Of a DNA stretch of 64,000 nt, positions 43,907 through 55,470 are shown in pieces (positions within the stretch are counted from its first letter, which is position 1; the number at the start of each line of letters is the position of its first letter). Origin of the DNA: Strongylocentrotus droebachiensis (Eukaryota > Echinodermata > Echinoidea > Camarodonta > Strongylocentrotidae); contig JAVYIG010007163.1 in assembly GCA_035222895.1 (NCBI GenBank), positions 42,176 to 106,175 on the forward strand, read 5' to 3'. The position numbers and the translations under genes are program-made. Below the pieces are notes generated by a model. That model was not told the origin of the DNA. It made no database searches and saw nothing but the letters and a program-made list of their open reading frames with translations.

Positions 43907-44818
43907 TTGTATGCCTTACAAAACTCGTGTAAATCAACAACTCACCTGCCCCACAGAACATGGAAAATCATCAAAGATCTAGGCATTCAGCAGAAATCTT
44001 TTCATCATCGCGGCAAACGAGCGGGAAAGAGAAAAGTTACGATATTTAAAAAGCAAGATCCAATTCGTCTTTTTAATCCAGCTCAGGATAATGCATATTG
44101 TGATTTTCAACATAAAATACCAGTCATTACCAGACCCAGGAAAAAATACCAGCATAAAGATAAAGTGCAGGTTAATTTCTCCAATCTTCGTCGAATTACA
44201 AAGGAGAGATGTGTAAATACAGGTTTCAATTTGCCTAAAGTTATTTTGTCTAATCCAAGATCAATTAATTACAAATTGGATGAGCTTGAAATCATCGTGG
44301 GAGATCATGCTGTTGATATAGTAGCTTTGACGGAGACATGGGAAGTAAAAGACTCACCTCTTGAGCTGTTAAACCTAGATGGGTTTGTCACCTTCTCCAG
44401 GCCTCGTTTATTGACTGATATCTCTGTACCAGATGATATTGAAGTAATATGGGTTATCTTAAGACCCCCACATTTACCGAGGAAAATCTCTTGTATTATT
44501 CTGTGTGTACTCTATTTCCCTCCAAGAAGTTCTAACGGGGCGGACTATGTTGACCATGTAATTTCGACAATTGATTTTTTACTTGTAAAATATCCTGACG
44601 CGGGGATAACCGTACTTGGTGATTTTAATGATCAAAGTCTTCAAGAAATTTTAAGAGACGATAGCTTTAGACAAGTAGTCAACAAACCAACTAGGGGATG
44701 TAATATACTTGATAAGATTTTTACAAACTTTTCTGAATTTTATGAAAATATTTCAATTCTTCCTCCAATTGGTAGAAGCGATCACAATTGTATTATTTGG
44801 CATTCAACTATTGGTTAA
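43907..44818 (+). CDS. LINE AP-type endonuclease
   Basis: A 303-codon frame. A basic N-terminal region precedes the endonuclease fold: LPKVILSNPRSINYKLDEL, ALTETWEV with the catalytic Glu, VLYFPPRSSNG, ITVLGDFNDQS, and the terminal GRSDHNCI with the catalytic Asp/His. The active-site set looks complete. It ends at TAA in an A-run, with the linker frame starting 40 bp later. It probably nicked DNA at the insertion site when the element was active. Confidence 0.85.
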   Translation: MYALQNSCKSTTHLPHRTWKIIKDLGIQQKSFHHRGKRAGKRKVTIFKKQDPIRLFNPAQDNAYCDFQHKIPVITRPRKKYQHKDKVQVNFSNLRRITKERCVNTGFNLPKVILSNPRSINYKLDELEIIVGDHAVDIVALTETWEVKDSPLELLNLDGFVTFSRPRLLTDISVPDDIEVIWVILRPPHLPRKISCIILCVLYFPPRSSNGADYVDHVISTIDFLLVKYPDAGITVLGDFNDQSLQEILRDDSFRQVVNKPTRGCNILDKIFTNFSEFYENISILPPIGRSDHNCIIWHSTIG

Positions 44819-44857
44819 AAAAATACTACTAATAAAAAGACCAGGATTGTTCGTCCT

Positions 44858-45505
44858 TTGAAGGACAGTGGATTACGATTATTTGGTCAATGGTTGACTG
44901 CACAAACTTGGGAAGAAGTATTTTTAGATACCTCTGATTTATCATTAACATGTAATAGGTTAATTGACACCATTAAATGTCACCTTGACCTATACTTACC
45001 TTCGCGTGAAGTGAAAGTGAGTAGTACTGACAAACCTTGGGTAACTCCATTTATCAAAACACTTATTTGTGACCGACAAAAAGTTTTTAAAAAAGGAAAC
45101 GATACTCTTTGGAGGCATTTAAGAAATAAAGTTGCTCAAGCTATTTCTGTTGCAAAAAAGAATTATTATAATACTCGTATTAAAAAGGAAAAGTTGAATA
45201 ATCCTTCAGCCTGGTATAAACATATAAAGATACTTACAAATGGTAACCAGGACCATATTCCGATAATTATTCCTGGTATTGATGTTCAAAGTTCGCAGTA
45301 TCCTAAACAAGCAGCTAATGCAATTAATGACTTTTTTGTGTCTATTGCTTCTGATCTTTCTCCTTTAAACAGGAAATCATTACCAGCCTTTTTACCTTCT
45401 CAGTGTGAAAGTCCAGAGATTAGTTGTTGGGCAGTTTATTGTAAACTGCGTAAAATGCAGTTACATAAAGCATCTGTTATAGAGACGATCTTCCTATTCG
45501 CATAA
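44858..45505 (+). CDS. LINE ORF2 linker fragment
   Basis: A 215-codon frame with DKPWVTPFIKTLICDRQKVF, HLRNKVAQAISVAKKNYYNT and NAINDFFVSIASDLSPL, the conserved segment between endonuclease and RT in CR1-type elements. It is separated from both neighbours by frame changes. Confidence 0.75.
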   Translation: MKDSGLRLFGQWLTAQTWEEVFLDTSDLSLTCNRLIDTIKCHLDLYLPSREVKVSSTDKPWVTPFIKTLICDRQKVFKKGNDTLWRHLRNKVAQAISVAKKNYYNTRIKKEKLNNPSAWYKHIKILTNGNQDHIPIIIPGIDVQSSQYPKQAANAINDFFVSIASDLSPLNRKSLPAFLPSQCESPEISCWAVYCKLRKMQLHKASVIETIFLFA

Positions 45506-45612
45506 TTATAGCATGGAGTAGGGTCCATGATTATAGAATTTGCATGTGAATTAAGTGTACCGGTTACTAGGATCCTTAATATATCTTTTAGACAAGGAGT
45601 TGTCCCTTCACA

Positions 45613-46915
45613 GTGGAGATCCGCTCAAGTAACTCCTATTCCAAAATCGCACCTATACCTTGTATTAATAATCTGCGTCCTATAGCTTTGACTTCACATT
45701 TTTCTAAGTTAGCTGAATCTTTTATGGCTCAATGGTTATTGAAAGATATTGAGAAACTTATTGATATACATCAGTTCGGTAACAGACCAGGGTTATTTAC
45801 TACACATTATCTTGTTGGCCTTTTACATCATCTTTATAAACATGCAGAAAACAACAGGTCTATATCAACTATTGTATGTACAGATTTTAAAAAGGCTTTT
45901 GATCGCTTGGATCACAACATTCTAATTGAAAAAAATGGTATATGCACATAAGACCTTGGATAATAAGTTGGATCATAAGTTTTTTAGAATGTCGTAAACA
46001 AAGTACATTATATAATGGAACTCTGTCTGATATTACATTTTGTCATGCCGGTGTTCCCCAAGGGACACGCCTTGGCCCAATTCTGTTCTCAATTATGGTT
46101 AATGATTTACATAAATATATGTGAAAATATTCCTATACATTACTTCAAATATGTTGATGATTTATCTTTAGTACAATGTCGTAAATCAACAGACGTTTCA
46201 CAATTACAACCCATACTTAACTCTGTGCAATACTGGTCTCAATCAAACAATATGTCACTCAATCCTTTGAAGTGTTTTACCCTGCAGGTTACTTTTATGA
46301 AAAATCCTGCTCATCCTTCTTTCCATTAATGGCTCTACTCTATGCAATGTACAAACTCTCAAAATTCTTGGAGTAATTATACAATCTGATTTAAAATGGA
46401 ATTAACATGTTAATGATTTAGTCAAAAGATGCAATAGAAAACTGTACATGTTGAGGAAACTTAAGAAATTCAACTTACCTTCTAAGGATTTAGTGACAAT
46501 ATACGTAGGTTATATACGACCAATTTTAGAATATTGTGCTCCTGCGTTCCATAGCAGTCTTACAGTAGAACAAAATAATAATCTTGAAAAAATACAACGT
46601 AGATTATGTAAGATTATTTTAGGGCCTAGTTACATTACCTATTCTAATGCATGTCAAGTATGCAATTTACCAACTCTTGAGGAGAGGAGACTAGCACTTT
46701 GTAGAAAATTCGCAAAATCCCTTTCAAATCACTCTATTTGTCAGACCTGGTTACCTAAGAAAAAAAACACTAATATCACTCTTCGCCGTATTCCCATTTA
46801 TCAACAATTTCAATTCAAAACAAAAAGATTTAAAAATAGCCCACTGTCATTTCTAGTTGGAAAAAAAAAAAACTTGTTTTATTTTGTACTTTTATCGTTA
46901 TTGCAGGTATACTAA
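45613..46915 (+). pseudogene. LINE reverse transcriptase, broken into four frames
   Basis: Successive frames (45613-45951, 45942-46124, 46015-46329, 46448-46915) carry the RT blocks in order: NNLRPIALTSHFSKLAESF, QFGNRPGLFTTHYL, motif A CTDFKKAFDRLDHN, motif B GVPQGTRLGPILF, catalytic YVDDL, then the thumb and C-terminal region with YIRPILEYCAPAF. The active-site YVDD is retained, but at least three frameshifts make the copy inactive. Confidence 0.85.
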
Positions 46916-47262
46916 GTGCTTGTCTCCTCCCCTCAGCAGGCTGTTTAAAATGTACCTATTTTAATCTTTTTACCATGCTTGTATTGACTTTTATAGGACA
47001 TTTGTAAACAATTACAGCTGCATTTCTGGAAACTTGTGCAACGTGTTTATGGATTTTAGTTACAGAATCGAAGTCTTATTTTTGATATTGCTAGTTTTTT
47101 ACATGTATATATTTAAAAGTGTTATCTATTGTGCCGAACATGTAAACATGAATATTCCAGCCAAGGCTGTTCTTCATGTAAAATTGTATTTGTATATGAA
47201 CCATGTTTCTGCTCTAATAAAAACCATTTCTGAATTGAATGAATTGAATGAATTGAAATCCT

Positions 47263-47878
47263 GAAAAAAATTCTCAAACCACAAAGATTGTTATGGTTTT
47301 CTTTGAAGGTGTCACTGTGCGACACCCTCTAACAGTAAATTTTCACAACCATTTTTCCAGAAAATAAGACATAAGACAGGCTTTGAAAAATCTTTGAACT
47401 CTTTAATGTCTGGAATGGTATATGGAGCCAATTAATTGCTTTGTGACGATTTGCATTCACCTAATATGTAATTTAATTGTAATAATATAATTGGGAGAAT
47501 TAAGGAATCGATCAGATCAGTTTTTCCCAATTTTTAACATTAATAATGGTCTGCTTTCATTCACACTTTCAGATTATGTTTAATTGTACATCTAGCATGG
47601 AAGGCACTATACCTTAGCACTATTTTCTCTCATCTGAACAATGTTACAAAGTCCCTTTAAGAAGTGGATAACTTAAAATGAAAATAAACCTGACACATAA
47701 AGTATTTATTAAAGAATTTGAATTCTATTTATTCGCTTAATCGAAAAACAAAAATCCCGTCATGACCAATATTACCATAACAATTTACAGTACTGGCACG
47801 AAGCCAAACATAAAACAGACCGTGTTCATAAATAGGATTGCTGTCCATTTTGTGTCAGTCAGCCGATATACGTTGACT
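47263..47878. other. Unassigned DNA
   Basis: No gene found. A small hairpin, GTGTCACTGTGCGACAC, lies near 47310-47326. Confidence 0.45.
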
Positions 47879-47882
47879 TTAA

Positions 47883-48407
47883 AGATACTATGTCCCTTTT
47901 GCAGCCAACATAAAATTCTCTAGAACTTTGCAGGAATTATGAATATGTCTATGTCCTATTTGTGAAATTTAAACGTTAGCAGTGTCCTAATATTCACATT
48001 TTGCAAGGAAACCTGTTTACTTGCTAGACTTCACTGTCAGACACTATTGAGTGACTGAATGGCTTTTTTCTTCTTTCGTAATAACATACATAAAATGAGC
48101 TGTAAAGGGTACATGGGCATTTGTCTACATCAATAACCCACTTCTTGTAATGGCCAAAATTAAACTGATTGAATCTTTGCTCAGCATAAATCGTACGACC
48201 ATTCGGTACAATGGTCTGAAAATCAGACTATTACTGGCTCTATAGCTCTTAAGTCGAATTGACAACTAATAGTCGTTATTTTCCCACTCAAAGACATTTT
48301 CAGGCCCCCCCCTTTTTTTTTAGGGAAGTTCTAAATTAGTATTACTTTCAAATGCCGTTGGAATTTAGCCTTTTCATTTTTTGGCCTGCAAATGGGACAT
48401 AGTACCT
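47883..48407. mobile_element. TTAA-flanked MITE, 525 bp
   Basis: TTAA at 47879-47882 and 48408-48411, with inverted ends AGATACTATGTCCC and GGGACATAGTACCT. The inner words 'TTTTGCAG' and 'CTGCAAAT' extend the inverted repeat. No coding capacity. Confidence 0.85.
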
Positions 48408-48411
48408 TTAA

Positions 48412-49812
48412 TGAACAAGGTCTGTTATGACATAAATATAAGATGATGCTCTTGATTAGAATTAGAATTTAACTAATGCATTTAATTTCCAAATTGCGTA
48501 TACAATTGCCTTAAAAGTGAAATCAACTGAATATCGTTCCATATTTATATCTATTAATGTACATGCATATAATGTGCTTTCATTAAACAAACACGATATT
48601 AAGATATTTACAACACCATTTTAAAAGATGTGTGTAATGTACCCCTCTGCAATTTATAAATGCTAAACAACTATCTTAAGATCGTATCGAAAGGACTACA
48701 TCTTAACACTATTAAATACGAATGCTAAAGTATATTTGCAAATCAAGAGAGACAATGAGAAAATATCAAAACGAAATCTGATATTGCTTTTCATAATATT
48801 TTTTATCATAATACATCACATGAAATTCTTAAAGAATAAGAAAAATACACTTTACAAACAATAGTATCCTAACGATAATAATAGCATAAATAACCGACAA
48901 TTAAAGTCTTGCAAGATAGAGCAGAGCTTTCTTTTCGTCTTTCACTTTTTTCTCGAATTAACATAATTTGCACTACTCTGCTCATTAAAAACGGATGACA
49001 CAGAGTCACATTATCTACACAATCTGATGCATATAGTATAACAACAATCTATAAAATATAAAGTTTTGAAGAATTTCCATGTGTTTACTTTTTTATCATG
49101 ACGAACAATTTCGAGTAACATTTATCATCATTACTAACTATATACAACATACGATGTAAAAGTATCTACAATAGAACACAATATATGTATCTCCCGCTAT
49201 TTAATATACATATTTAATGAAACAAGTGAAGTTATGGACAATAACATATATTTTGCTTAGCTGTCTAATTACTTTACAGTTAGGCGCTGCGTTAACCTAC
49301 AGAACACAATAATTTATTTGAAATTTCTTCCTTTACCGATACATCAAATCTCTTGTATTTCAATTAATTGTCAATTATCATGATGTATGCAGTCTTGTGA
49401 TGTAAATGGAAAATACATTTTGTTTGACTCTTTTTCCCTCTTTTTTCTTAATCGTATGTAATGTCAGCTCGATTCGTTATTTATATACTGGGGACGACCG
49501 AACCCTTTAGCCGTTTGACCTAAAACATATTTGAAATGGTGGTTATGAAATAAAATTTCACATTACGTTTCAGAATTTACCCTCCCCCTCCCCCCCCCCC
49601 CCACCCCCGTGAAGCCCCCTCCAGGCGCCGCCCCATTGACTGAGAAAATAGTTTCCACCCTTAGCGAAGTAAGGGAGGCACGTGAAATGGTTAAAATTTC
49701 CATTTGTACACCGAGCAGTAAATTATATCCAAGACCTTTATCATTCCATCACCCACTTTCAATACTGGTTGCTGCGCCACTGTCTAATGAAATGAACAGG
49801 TGTTATCCCGGT
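48412..49812. other. Unassigned AT-rich DNA
   Basis: No gene, array or paired termini found. A C-run with flanking CCCTCC lies at about 49580-49606. Confidence 0.45.
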
Positions 49813-50905
49813 TTATAAGATGATGACGTGGATCCAATCAAATGATTGGTTAAAAGATTCACGAGACCCATAGCCCATTAGACCGACAGCCTATAAGACC
49901 AACATTGACACAAGATTCACGAGATTAAAAGCCCATTAGACTGACAGCCTACGAGACCAACATTGACACAAGATTCAGGACACCCATTGCCCATTAGACT
50001 GACAGCCCACGAGACCAACATTGACACAAGATTCACGAGACCCATAGCGCATTCGACCGACAGCCTACGAGACCAACATTGACACAAGATTTACGAGACC
50101 CATAGCACATTCGACCGACAGCCTACGAGACCAACATTGACACAAGATTCACGAGACCCATAGCCCATTATACCGACAGCCAACGAGACCAACATTGACA
50201 CAAGATTCAGGACACCCACAGCCCATTAGACCGACAGCCCACGAGACCAACATTGACACAAGATTCACGAGACCCATAGCCCATTAGATCGACAGCCTAC
50301 GAGACCAACATTGACACAAGATTCACGAGACCCATAGCACATTCGACCGAGAGCCTACGAGACCAACATTGACACAAGATTCACGAGACCCATAGCCCAT
50401 TAGACCGACAGCCTACGAGACCAACATTGACACAAGATTCAGGACACCCATAGCCCATTAGACCGACAGCCCACGAGACCAACATTGACACAACATTCAC
50501 TAGACCCATAGCCCATTAGACCGACAGCTAACGAGAAAGACCCCCCCCCCCCCAACAAAAAAAAAGAAAGAAGATACAATTGCTTTCGGTCTGGTGGAGC
50601 GTCGGTCTAGTTAATATACAAATAATACACATCAGTGAGGGCATTAGTAAGAATTACCCACACGAGGTACCTTTGGACTGTTTGAACAAAATGATGTGCA
50701 TTATTTGTTTTATAAGATAATGTTTTATTTGTTTTATAAAATGATGTTTTCCAACATGATTTTGATAACGACCGGTCATTATCATTGGATAATGACCGGT
50801 CATTACCCAACTTACGCGCGATTACGCGTTAGGCAAAATAAATGCCTGGTCACGTGTACGCTTTCAACCAATCATTTGATTAGGATCCACGTCATCATCT
50901 TATAA
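49813..50905. mobile_element. TIR element filled with a 58-bp minisatellite, ~1.1 kb
   Basis: Ends are inverted over ~40 bp: 'TTATAAGATGATGACGTGGA' at the left and its complement ending at 50905, including the shared 'CAAATGATTGGTT'. Between them lie the minisatellite (49853-50535) and about 330 bp containing a palindromic pair of ATAATGACCGGTCATTA words at 50775-50805. No transposase frame. The target duplication is unclear because the end itself (TTATAA) is palindromic. Confidence 0.7.
49853..50535 (+). repeat. 58-bp minisatellite, about 12 units
   Basis: The unit reads AGATTCACGAGACCCATAGC, CCATTAGACCGACAGCCTAC, GAGACCAACATTGACACA (three consecutive parts). Units alternate between 'CACGAGACCC' and 'CAGGACACCC' variants and between 'GCCCATTAGACC' and 'GCACATTCGACC' variants in a recurring order, suggesting higher-order duplication. 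It ends in a C-run at 50540. Confidence 0.9.
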
Positions 50906-51351
50906 CCCTAAATAAACTAACAATGAGTTGCCAGGAGGCCCAAGAGTTCGACATTGACGGTCTATTTAGTGGCCAGCCTCGAGGGCGCTAGATTCCATCT
51001 ACAGATCTTAAATCTTTCTGCAGAATGGAGTTTCCAGGATGAAGAGCGGTGTTTTGCAAACAATAAATGATTGTTATTACTAACAATAATAATTTATTCT
51101 TATTAAGCACTTTTACAGAATGCTGATCAGAGCGCTGATAAAACAAAAACAAATATGATGATTATCATCTAGCAGGAAAAATAGTATTTATCAATATACA
51201 AATATTGGGCATAATGTTAATAACAATATTTAAAAAGATAAGTAAATAATAATAACGATTGTCAAGTGCTGACTTGAACTCCACTAGTACCTTACACGCG
51301 AGAGGTCTGATCTTTGGTCATATTGTCGGTAACCGTTGACAGGGTGCTGGT
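50906..51351. other. 3' flank of the receptor gene with a retroposon-like tail
   Basis: 51075-51180 contains 'AACAATAATAATTTATTCTT' followed by a GCACTTTTACAGA stretch, like the 3' end of a minus-strand SINE/LINE. 51305-51351 is the region just after the receptor stop codon. Confidence 0.4.
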
Positions 51352-52471
51352 TTACACTGCGTTGGTTTGAACTCCTGGTAAGTTCACTTGGTTGTCTTTG
51401 CTCTTTCTCTTCTTCTTCTTTCTGTCATCGATGTACATGATGAAGGTATAGAGGAAGGGATTGATGGATGAGTTGATGGGAACGATGAGGATCACTGTCC
51501 AGGCGTAGAGGGAAGGATCGAGGGTGACGGCACCAGTTTGAGAAAGGATGCCCATGATGATTACTGGCATCCAACAGGCGAGGTCGGTAGCAATGAGTAG
51601 TGCCATACGAACGGCCAATTTGGTCTCTTGCTTATTGGATTTGCTGTTTCGGACTTTAGCCGAAGATCGACTGGCCTTGATGAAGATCAGGATGTAACAG
51701 ACGAAGATGAAAGCGAAGGAAACCAAATTCAATCCAATGAAGATTATAATGGAGAATAACCATGGAGGTCTAGAAATTGTGTAGGTGGGCTTGTATTGAA
51801 CTTGATACTCAAAGAAGAATTCTCCGCTGATATCCAGCATTCCTGTGCTCTCTGTCTCGACATGGAGTGGGAGACCAAGGCACACGTCGGAAAGTCCGTA
51901 GACATTAGGTTTGTAGGTTGTAACAATGACCAGCCCCAGACTTAACACTATGGTAAATGACCAGACTGCCCCGATGAGAATCAAGGACCCCTTGTGTTGA
52001 ATCTTGTGCTTCCCGAAGGGAAACATGATGCTAATAAACCTATCAACAGTGATCAAGATCAAGGTAAAGACCGATGCCTCACTCGAGAGAAACCCGATGA
52101 AACCAGCAAATCGACACATGTGGGAAGCCCGCCATTGAGGAGCACTGAGATAGAACTCATCACCGTAGTAAACATCAGCAGAAGTGATGATGATCATGTA
52201 CAGTCCCATCAGAATATCAGCCATTGCTAAGCTACCAATCAGGGTGTTCTGAACCTTAGATGTTTGCTTCTTCCTATCCCGTAGCCGAATAAAGAGAACG
52301 ACCCCGTTACCGCCCAAAGCCAACAACCCCATGACCCATCCTGCAATCCTCAAGGCCCAGTTTGGATAGAGCCTGCTACAGGTGTCCAATGGACCCGTCG
52401 GTGATGTCCTAGCGCAGGTGAAGTTCACGTTGTCCTCTAGAAGACAACACAGACGATTATCAGATGTAGAC
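51352..52471 (-). CDS. LGR/RXFP-like receptor, terminal exon (hinge and 7TM domain)
   Basis: The exon starts after TCATCCAG at 52472-52480 and runs in one frame to the stop. It begins with a Cys-rich hinge (RLCCLLEDNVNFTC). Seven hydrophobic helices follow: TM1 with GNGVV, TM2 SLAMADILMGLYM, a TM3 entry Cys (HMCRFAGF), and SEASVFTLILITVDRF with DRF in place of DRY. TM6 has ACWMPV and TM7 has NSSINPFLYTF (NPxxY variant). A Lys/Arg-rich tail closes the protein. The wording of TM2-TM3 is that of leucine-rich-repeat receptors (LGR/relaxin-receptor group), which couple a horseshoe ectodomain to G proteins at the plasma membrane. Eight 72-nt LRR exons lie upstream on the same strand, supporting the assignment. 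A continuous frame extends 50 nt past the acceptor but is probably intron. Ligand and subtype are not determined. Confidence 0.88.
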
Positions 52472-53005
52472 CTGGATGATAAGAGAAAATGGTAGTTGAA
52501 TAGCGGTTCTAGAAGGGGCACGGGGGCCCAAGCCCTTCCCCAGAAGATTATTAATGGATTTTAGCGAAGCACTTGTAGAAAAAGAATGGATGAACCGCGA
52601 CCCCCCCCCCCCCTCCATTTTTTTCATATTCTAAAACCGCACCCGAGTTAGTTTTGATTACTTGATGCAGACTTCTAACGCAAAGTACCTTATTCATTTC
52701 TGATATGATTGGAAATGAAATATAATGATATGAATCCTACGTGGGGTGCCACGTTGCCTATGCTTCAGTGATATATTTAATGCCTAATTCACATGAATGA
52801 TAAAATACCTCGCTACAAAGACCATTCATATTCACATAAGGACAGCAACAATAGTTAGAATTTTGAGGCAAACCATTTTTTTAAATCTGTATATGTAGAG
52901 TTAGTGCATTTCGTTTTACCCGAAGCAAATGCCATCGGCTCTAGATAAAAAGGACAAAGAAAGAAAGTAACAACAATAAGAACTGAAACGAAGAAGTTTC
53001 CTTAC

Positions 53006-53077
53006 ATTTTCTCTACTGATGTGAGACCAGCAAGTGCATTACGATCAATAGCTCCCAATTCAGAATCAAGGAAGAAC
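53006..53077 (-). CDS. Receptor LRR exon (last LRR before the 7TM exon)
   Basis: 72 nt between an acceptor ending TAG and donor GTAAG, phase 2 on both sides. Encodes FFLDSELGAIDRNALAGLTS plus VEK, a slightly divergent leucine-rich repeat next to the hinge. Confidence 0.8.
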
Positions 53078-53224
53078 CTATTTCAAGAGAGAGTAAAACA
53101 AGAGCTTGTAATAGGGCACGATTTTTTATACTTTTACTACTACTACTAATACTACTATCACAACTCCCTGCTTTTTCTAAGAATAATTTTGTTTACCCAG
53201 GGTAGAATCACCAGTAACAATACT

Positions 53225-53419
53225 CAGGGGCGGATCTAGCTTTTTGCTAAGGGGGGGGGGGGGGGTTGACCCAATGACGATGCGAAGCATCGTCCACGAG
53301 CCACGTAGCGGCGAGGCGATTTCTCTCCAGTGTGCGTTTTTTTTTTTTTTTTGGCGGCCCAAGGGGGGGGGGGGGGGTTAAACCCCCTAAACCCCCCCCC
53401 CCCCGTAGATCTGCGCCTG
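53225..53419. mobile_element. hAT-like MITE with G/C-run interior, 195 bp
   Basis: Inverted ends CAGGGGCGGATCTAG and CTACG...ATCTGCGCCTG, and a 5-bp duplication ATACT (53220-53224 and 53420-53424). The interior has runs of G, T, G and C. TIR wording and duplication size suggest a hAT-type non-autonomous element. It lies in a receptor intron next to a SINE fragment. Confidence 0.7.
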
Positions 53420-53424
53420 ATACT

Positions 53425-53560
53425 GTCCGCCCTGAAGGCCCTGCAATCATTATAACCCCAGCGATTGCTAGGTACCCATTTACACCTGTCCTGGATGGAG
53501 AGTGGCAAACGTGGATTAATGTCTCGCCAATAGTTGTGGGCTGATATTCGCACCTTCAAT
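53425..53560 (-). repeat. SINE fragment, minus strand
   Basis: The reverse complement shares 'GCGAGACATTAAT', 'TTGCCACTCTCC' and 'AAATGGGTACC' with the SINE at 54067-54345. The tRNA-like head is missing. Confidence 0.65.
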
Positions 53561-54066
53561 CACTGGATTGAGAGTCAAGTGAATACCACGACACATCACT
53601 GGGCGCGTTTATTGGGTCTTGCCACTAGATATGTACATATTGTACCCCACTATCATACCCCACTATCGAACCCCACTATACGAAAAAGATTTGCGGGATG
53701 TCGCGTTTATCGTTTCTTCACGATTCAAAATAAAGGCCTTGTGTCTGCGCAGCTGTTTTGACCCGGGAAGCAGACAGTTTCTCGGAGGTCAACTACACAC
53801 ACATGCTTGTACACAACACATGGCGCGCGCTAGCCTCCGAACCCTTAACCTGGGTGGTCCGATTTGTATGTGGGGTTCAAAACTGTATGTCACATTCAAA
53901 ACACACCTTTTTGCGTCTTTAGATATGCCCATATCTAAAGACCTTCAAAAAAGGCTTTGCGTTTATCACCTTCTAAATTTGCCTGAAAGGCGTTTGAGAA
54001 ACCTGATTCTAGCCAAAAATTTGGTCAATAAACGCAACCACTGTTATGTGGCTGTAGATCCTGTAG

Positions 54067-54345
54067 AGGTGTTTTGGCGTAGTGGATAAGTCATCGGACT
54101 GTGAATTACCGGGTCCGCGGTTCGAGTCCCGCCGCGGCACTAATCTCCTTTGGCAAGACATTAATCTACACTTGCCACTCTCCACCCAGGTGTTAAATGG
54201 GTACCGGAAGGTATTCCTTAAATGCTGTGAGCGTCGAAATTGGCAGCCTAGCATTGCCGGGTAATGTTGGAGCGCCTCGAGGACATCGCAAGGTCGATAC
54301 GTGCGCTATATAAGAATCCAATATTATGAATATTATTATCCTATT
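54067..54345 (+). mobile_element. tRNA-derived SINE
   Basis: The head has a Pol III box A-like TAGTGGATAAG and a perfect box B, GGTTCGAGTCC, spaced as in a tRNA gene. The acceptor and anticodon stems do not pair well, so it is not a functional tRNA. The body contains the conserved segment 'CCACTCTCCACCCAGG' with 'TTAAATGGGTACC', and the tail is AT-rich (ATATAAGAATCC, then ATTATTAT). The body is reminiscent of the Nin-type conserved SINE domain (from memory, unverified). Confidence 0.75.
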
Positions 54346-54520
54346 TGGTTGCCATCGTTATTAATGCTGCTCCTCTTGATGGGTCGTCATTTATCACTAT
54401 CCCAATACTGTCTGGTGCTCGTTTCATACACCCCTGCATTCAGGGGACAAATATTGCTAAACAAATCCATGTCCATGGATGTAAACATCAAGCAAAGTAA
54501 ATGATATGGAAATTACTTAC

Positions 54521-54592
54521 AGAAATTGGAGAGATGCCAGAGAATTAAACGTAAATTCTTCGATACCATGGATATTGTTGTTTATCAAATCC
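54521..54592 (-). CDS. Receptor LRR exon
   Basis: 72 nt, acceptor CTACAG, donor GTAAG, phase 2. Encodes DLINNNIHGIEEFTFNSLAS plus LQF, a canonical 24-residue leucine-rich repeat. Confidence 0.88.
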
Positions 54593-55398
54593 CTGTAGAA
54601 AAGGAAGAAAATGGAACACCTTAGGGAGTTGATATTTTAAAGCCCCGCTGCATTAGTTTGGCCAGGAGGGATAAGACCTCCCTGCATGGTCACTTACAAG
54701 TGGTTATCTCATCAAATCAGCTGTCAGTTAACATAAGACAAAGGGGACCATGGTGGACAAATGGTCACCGATTAGGCCTGTGGTTATTGGTTATATGTCA
54801 TGTTTTTGGCCGTTTCAGCCAAACGATAAACAACAAAATGGTCTATTTGAATCTATATTACTTGAGGAAGGCTCAGGGCCCTAGCTCAGATAGCTTGTTA
54901 CCGAGAACAGATGCTCAATTTCTTTGACAAATTTGCTCATAACCAATCAAATGCAAAACTTGTTATGAATGACAAAATGCTATCAGCCAATCAGATGCCA
55001 CACTTTTAGTTCTACTTATAACAACTATTGTAACTTTTTATTGATTACAAGTTTTATAAAATAGGACCCAGATTGTTTCGTCAAGGTCCTACGTTGCTGA
55101 TCCACGCTGTTTGTAAATACTACTGTCACAAATTTCCTGTTTTGTGAGTGATTATATATGGCAAGTCCAATTTAATTATTTGGTACTTTAGTGGCCCGTA
55201 CGCTACACAATATTTTAGAATTATTATCATCATAATGACATCGAATGTGCCTTTTCATTTCATATTTGGTCAGATAAAGGTTCTAGTATTGCTATTAAAT
55301 CAATACAATCATATACAATAACATCTTAGATGTGGTTTGTGACGTGGGGGGGGGGGGGGGTAATAGCTTGGACTTGCCCCAAATTGTGTTGCACTTAC

Positions 55399-55470
55399 AG
55401 ATACTGAAGAGACCGGAGTCCAGAGAATATCCCAAGCTCTAAATGCTGAATGGAATTCGATGACAAATTC
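55399..55470 (-). CDS. Receptor LRR exon
   Basis: 72 nt, acceptor TTTCAG, donor GTAAG, phase 2. Encodes NLSSNSIQHLELGIFSGLRS plus LQY, a canonical leucine-rich repeat. Confidence 0.88.

Larger units (their letters stand above)
43846..47262 (+). mobile_element. Second CR1-group LINE, decayed, plus strand
   Basis: A non-LTR element with endonuclease (43907-44818), linker (44858-45505) and reverse transcriptase pieces (45613-46915). The 3' tail is made of GAATTGAAT units (47230-47262), as in CR1/L2-group LINEs. Its 5' end abuts the A-rich minisatellite. Frame breaks occur at about 44820, 45505-45610, 45950, 46120 and 46330-46450. It is clearly different from the LINE at 17548-22754 in sequence and RT motif wording. 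Confidence 0.8.

Noticed and set aside
49853..50535. CRISPR-like array
   Set aside because: Units are contiguous 58-bp tandem repeats with no unique spacers, in animal DNA; a minisatellite.
54067..54140. Functional tRNA gene (box A and box B present)
   Set aside because: The acceptor and anticodon stems do not pair properly and it is joined to a SINE body; it is a tRNA-derived SINE head.
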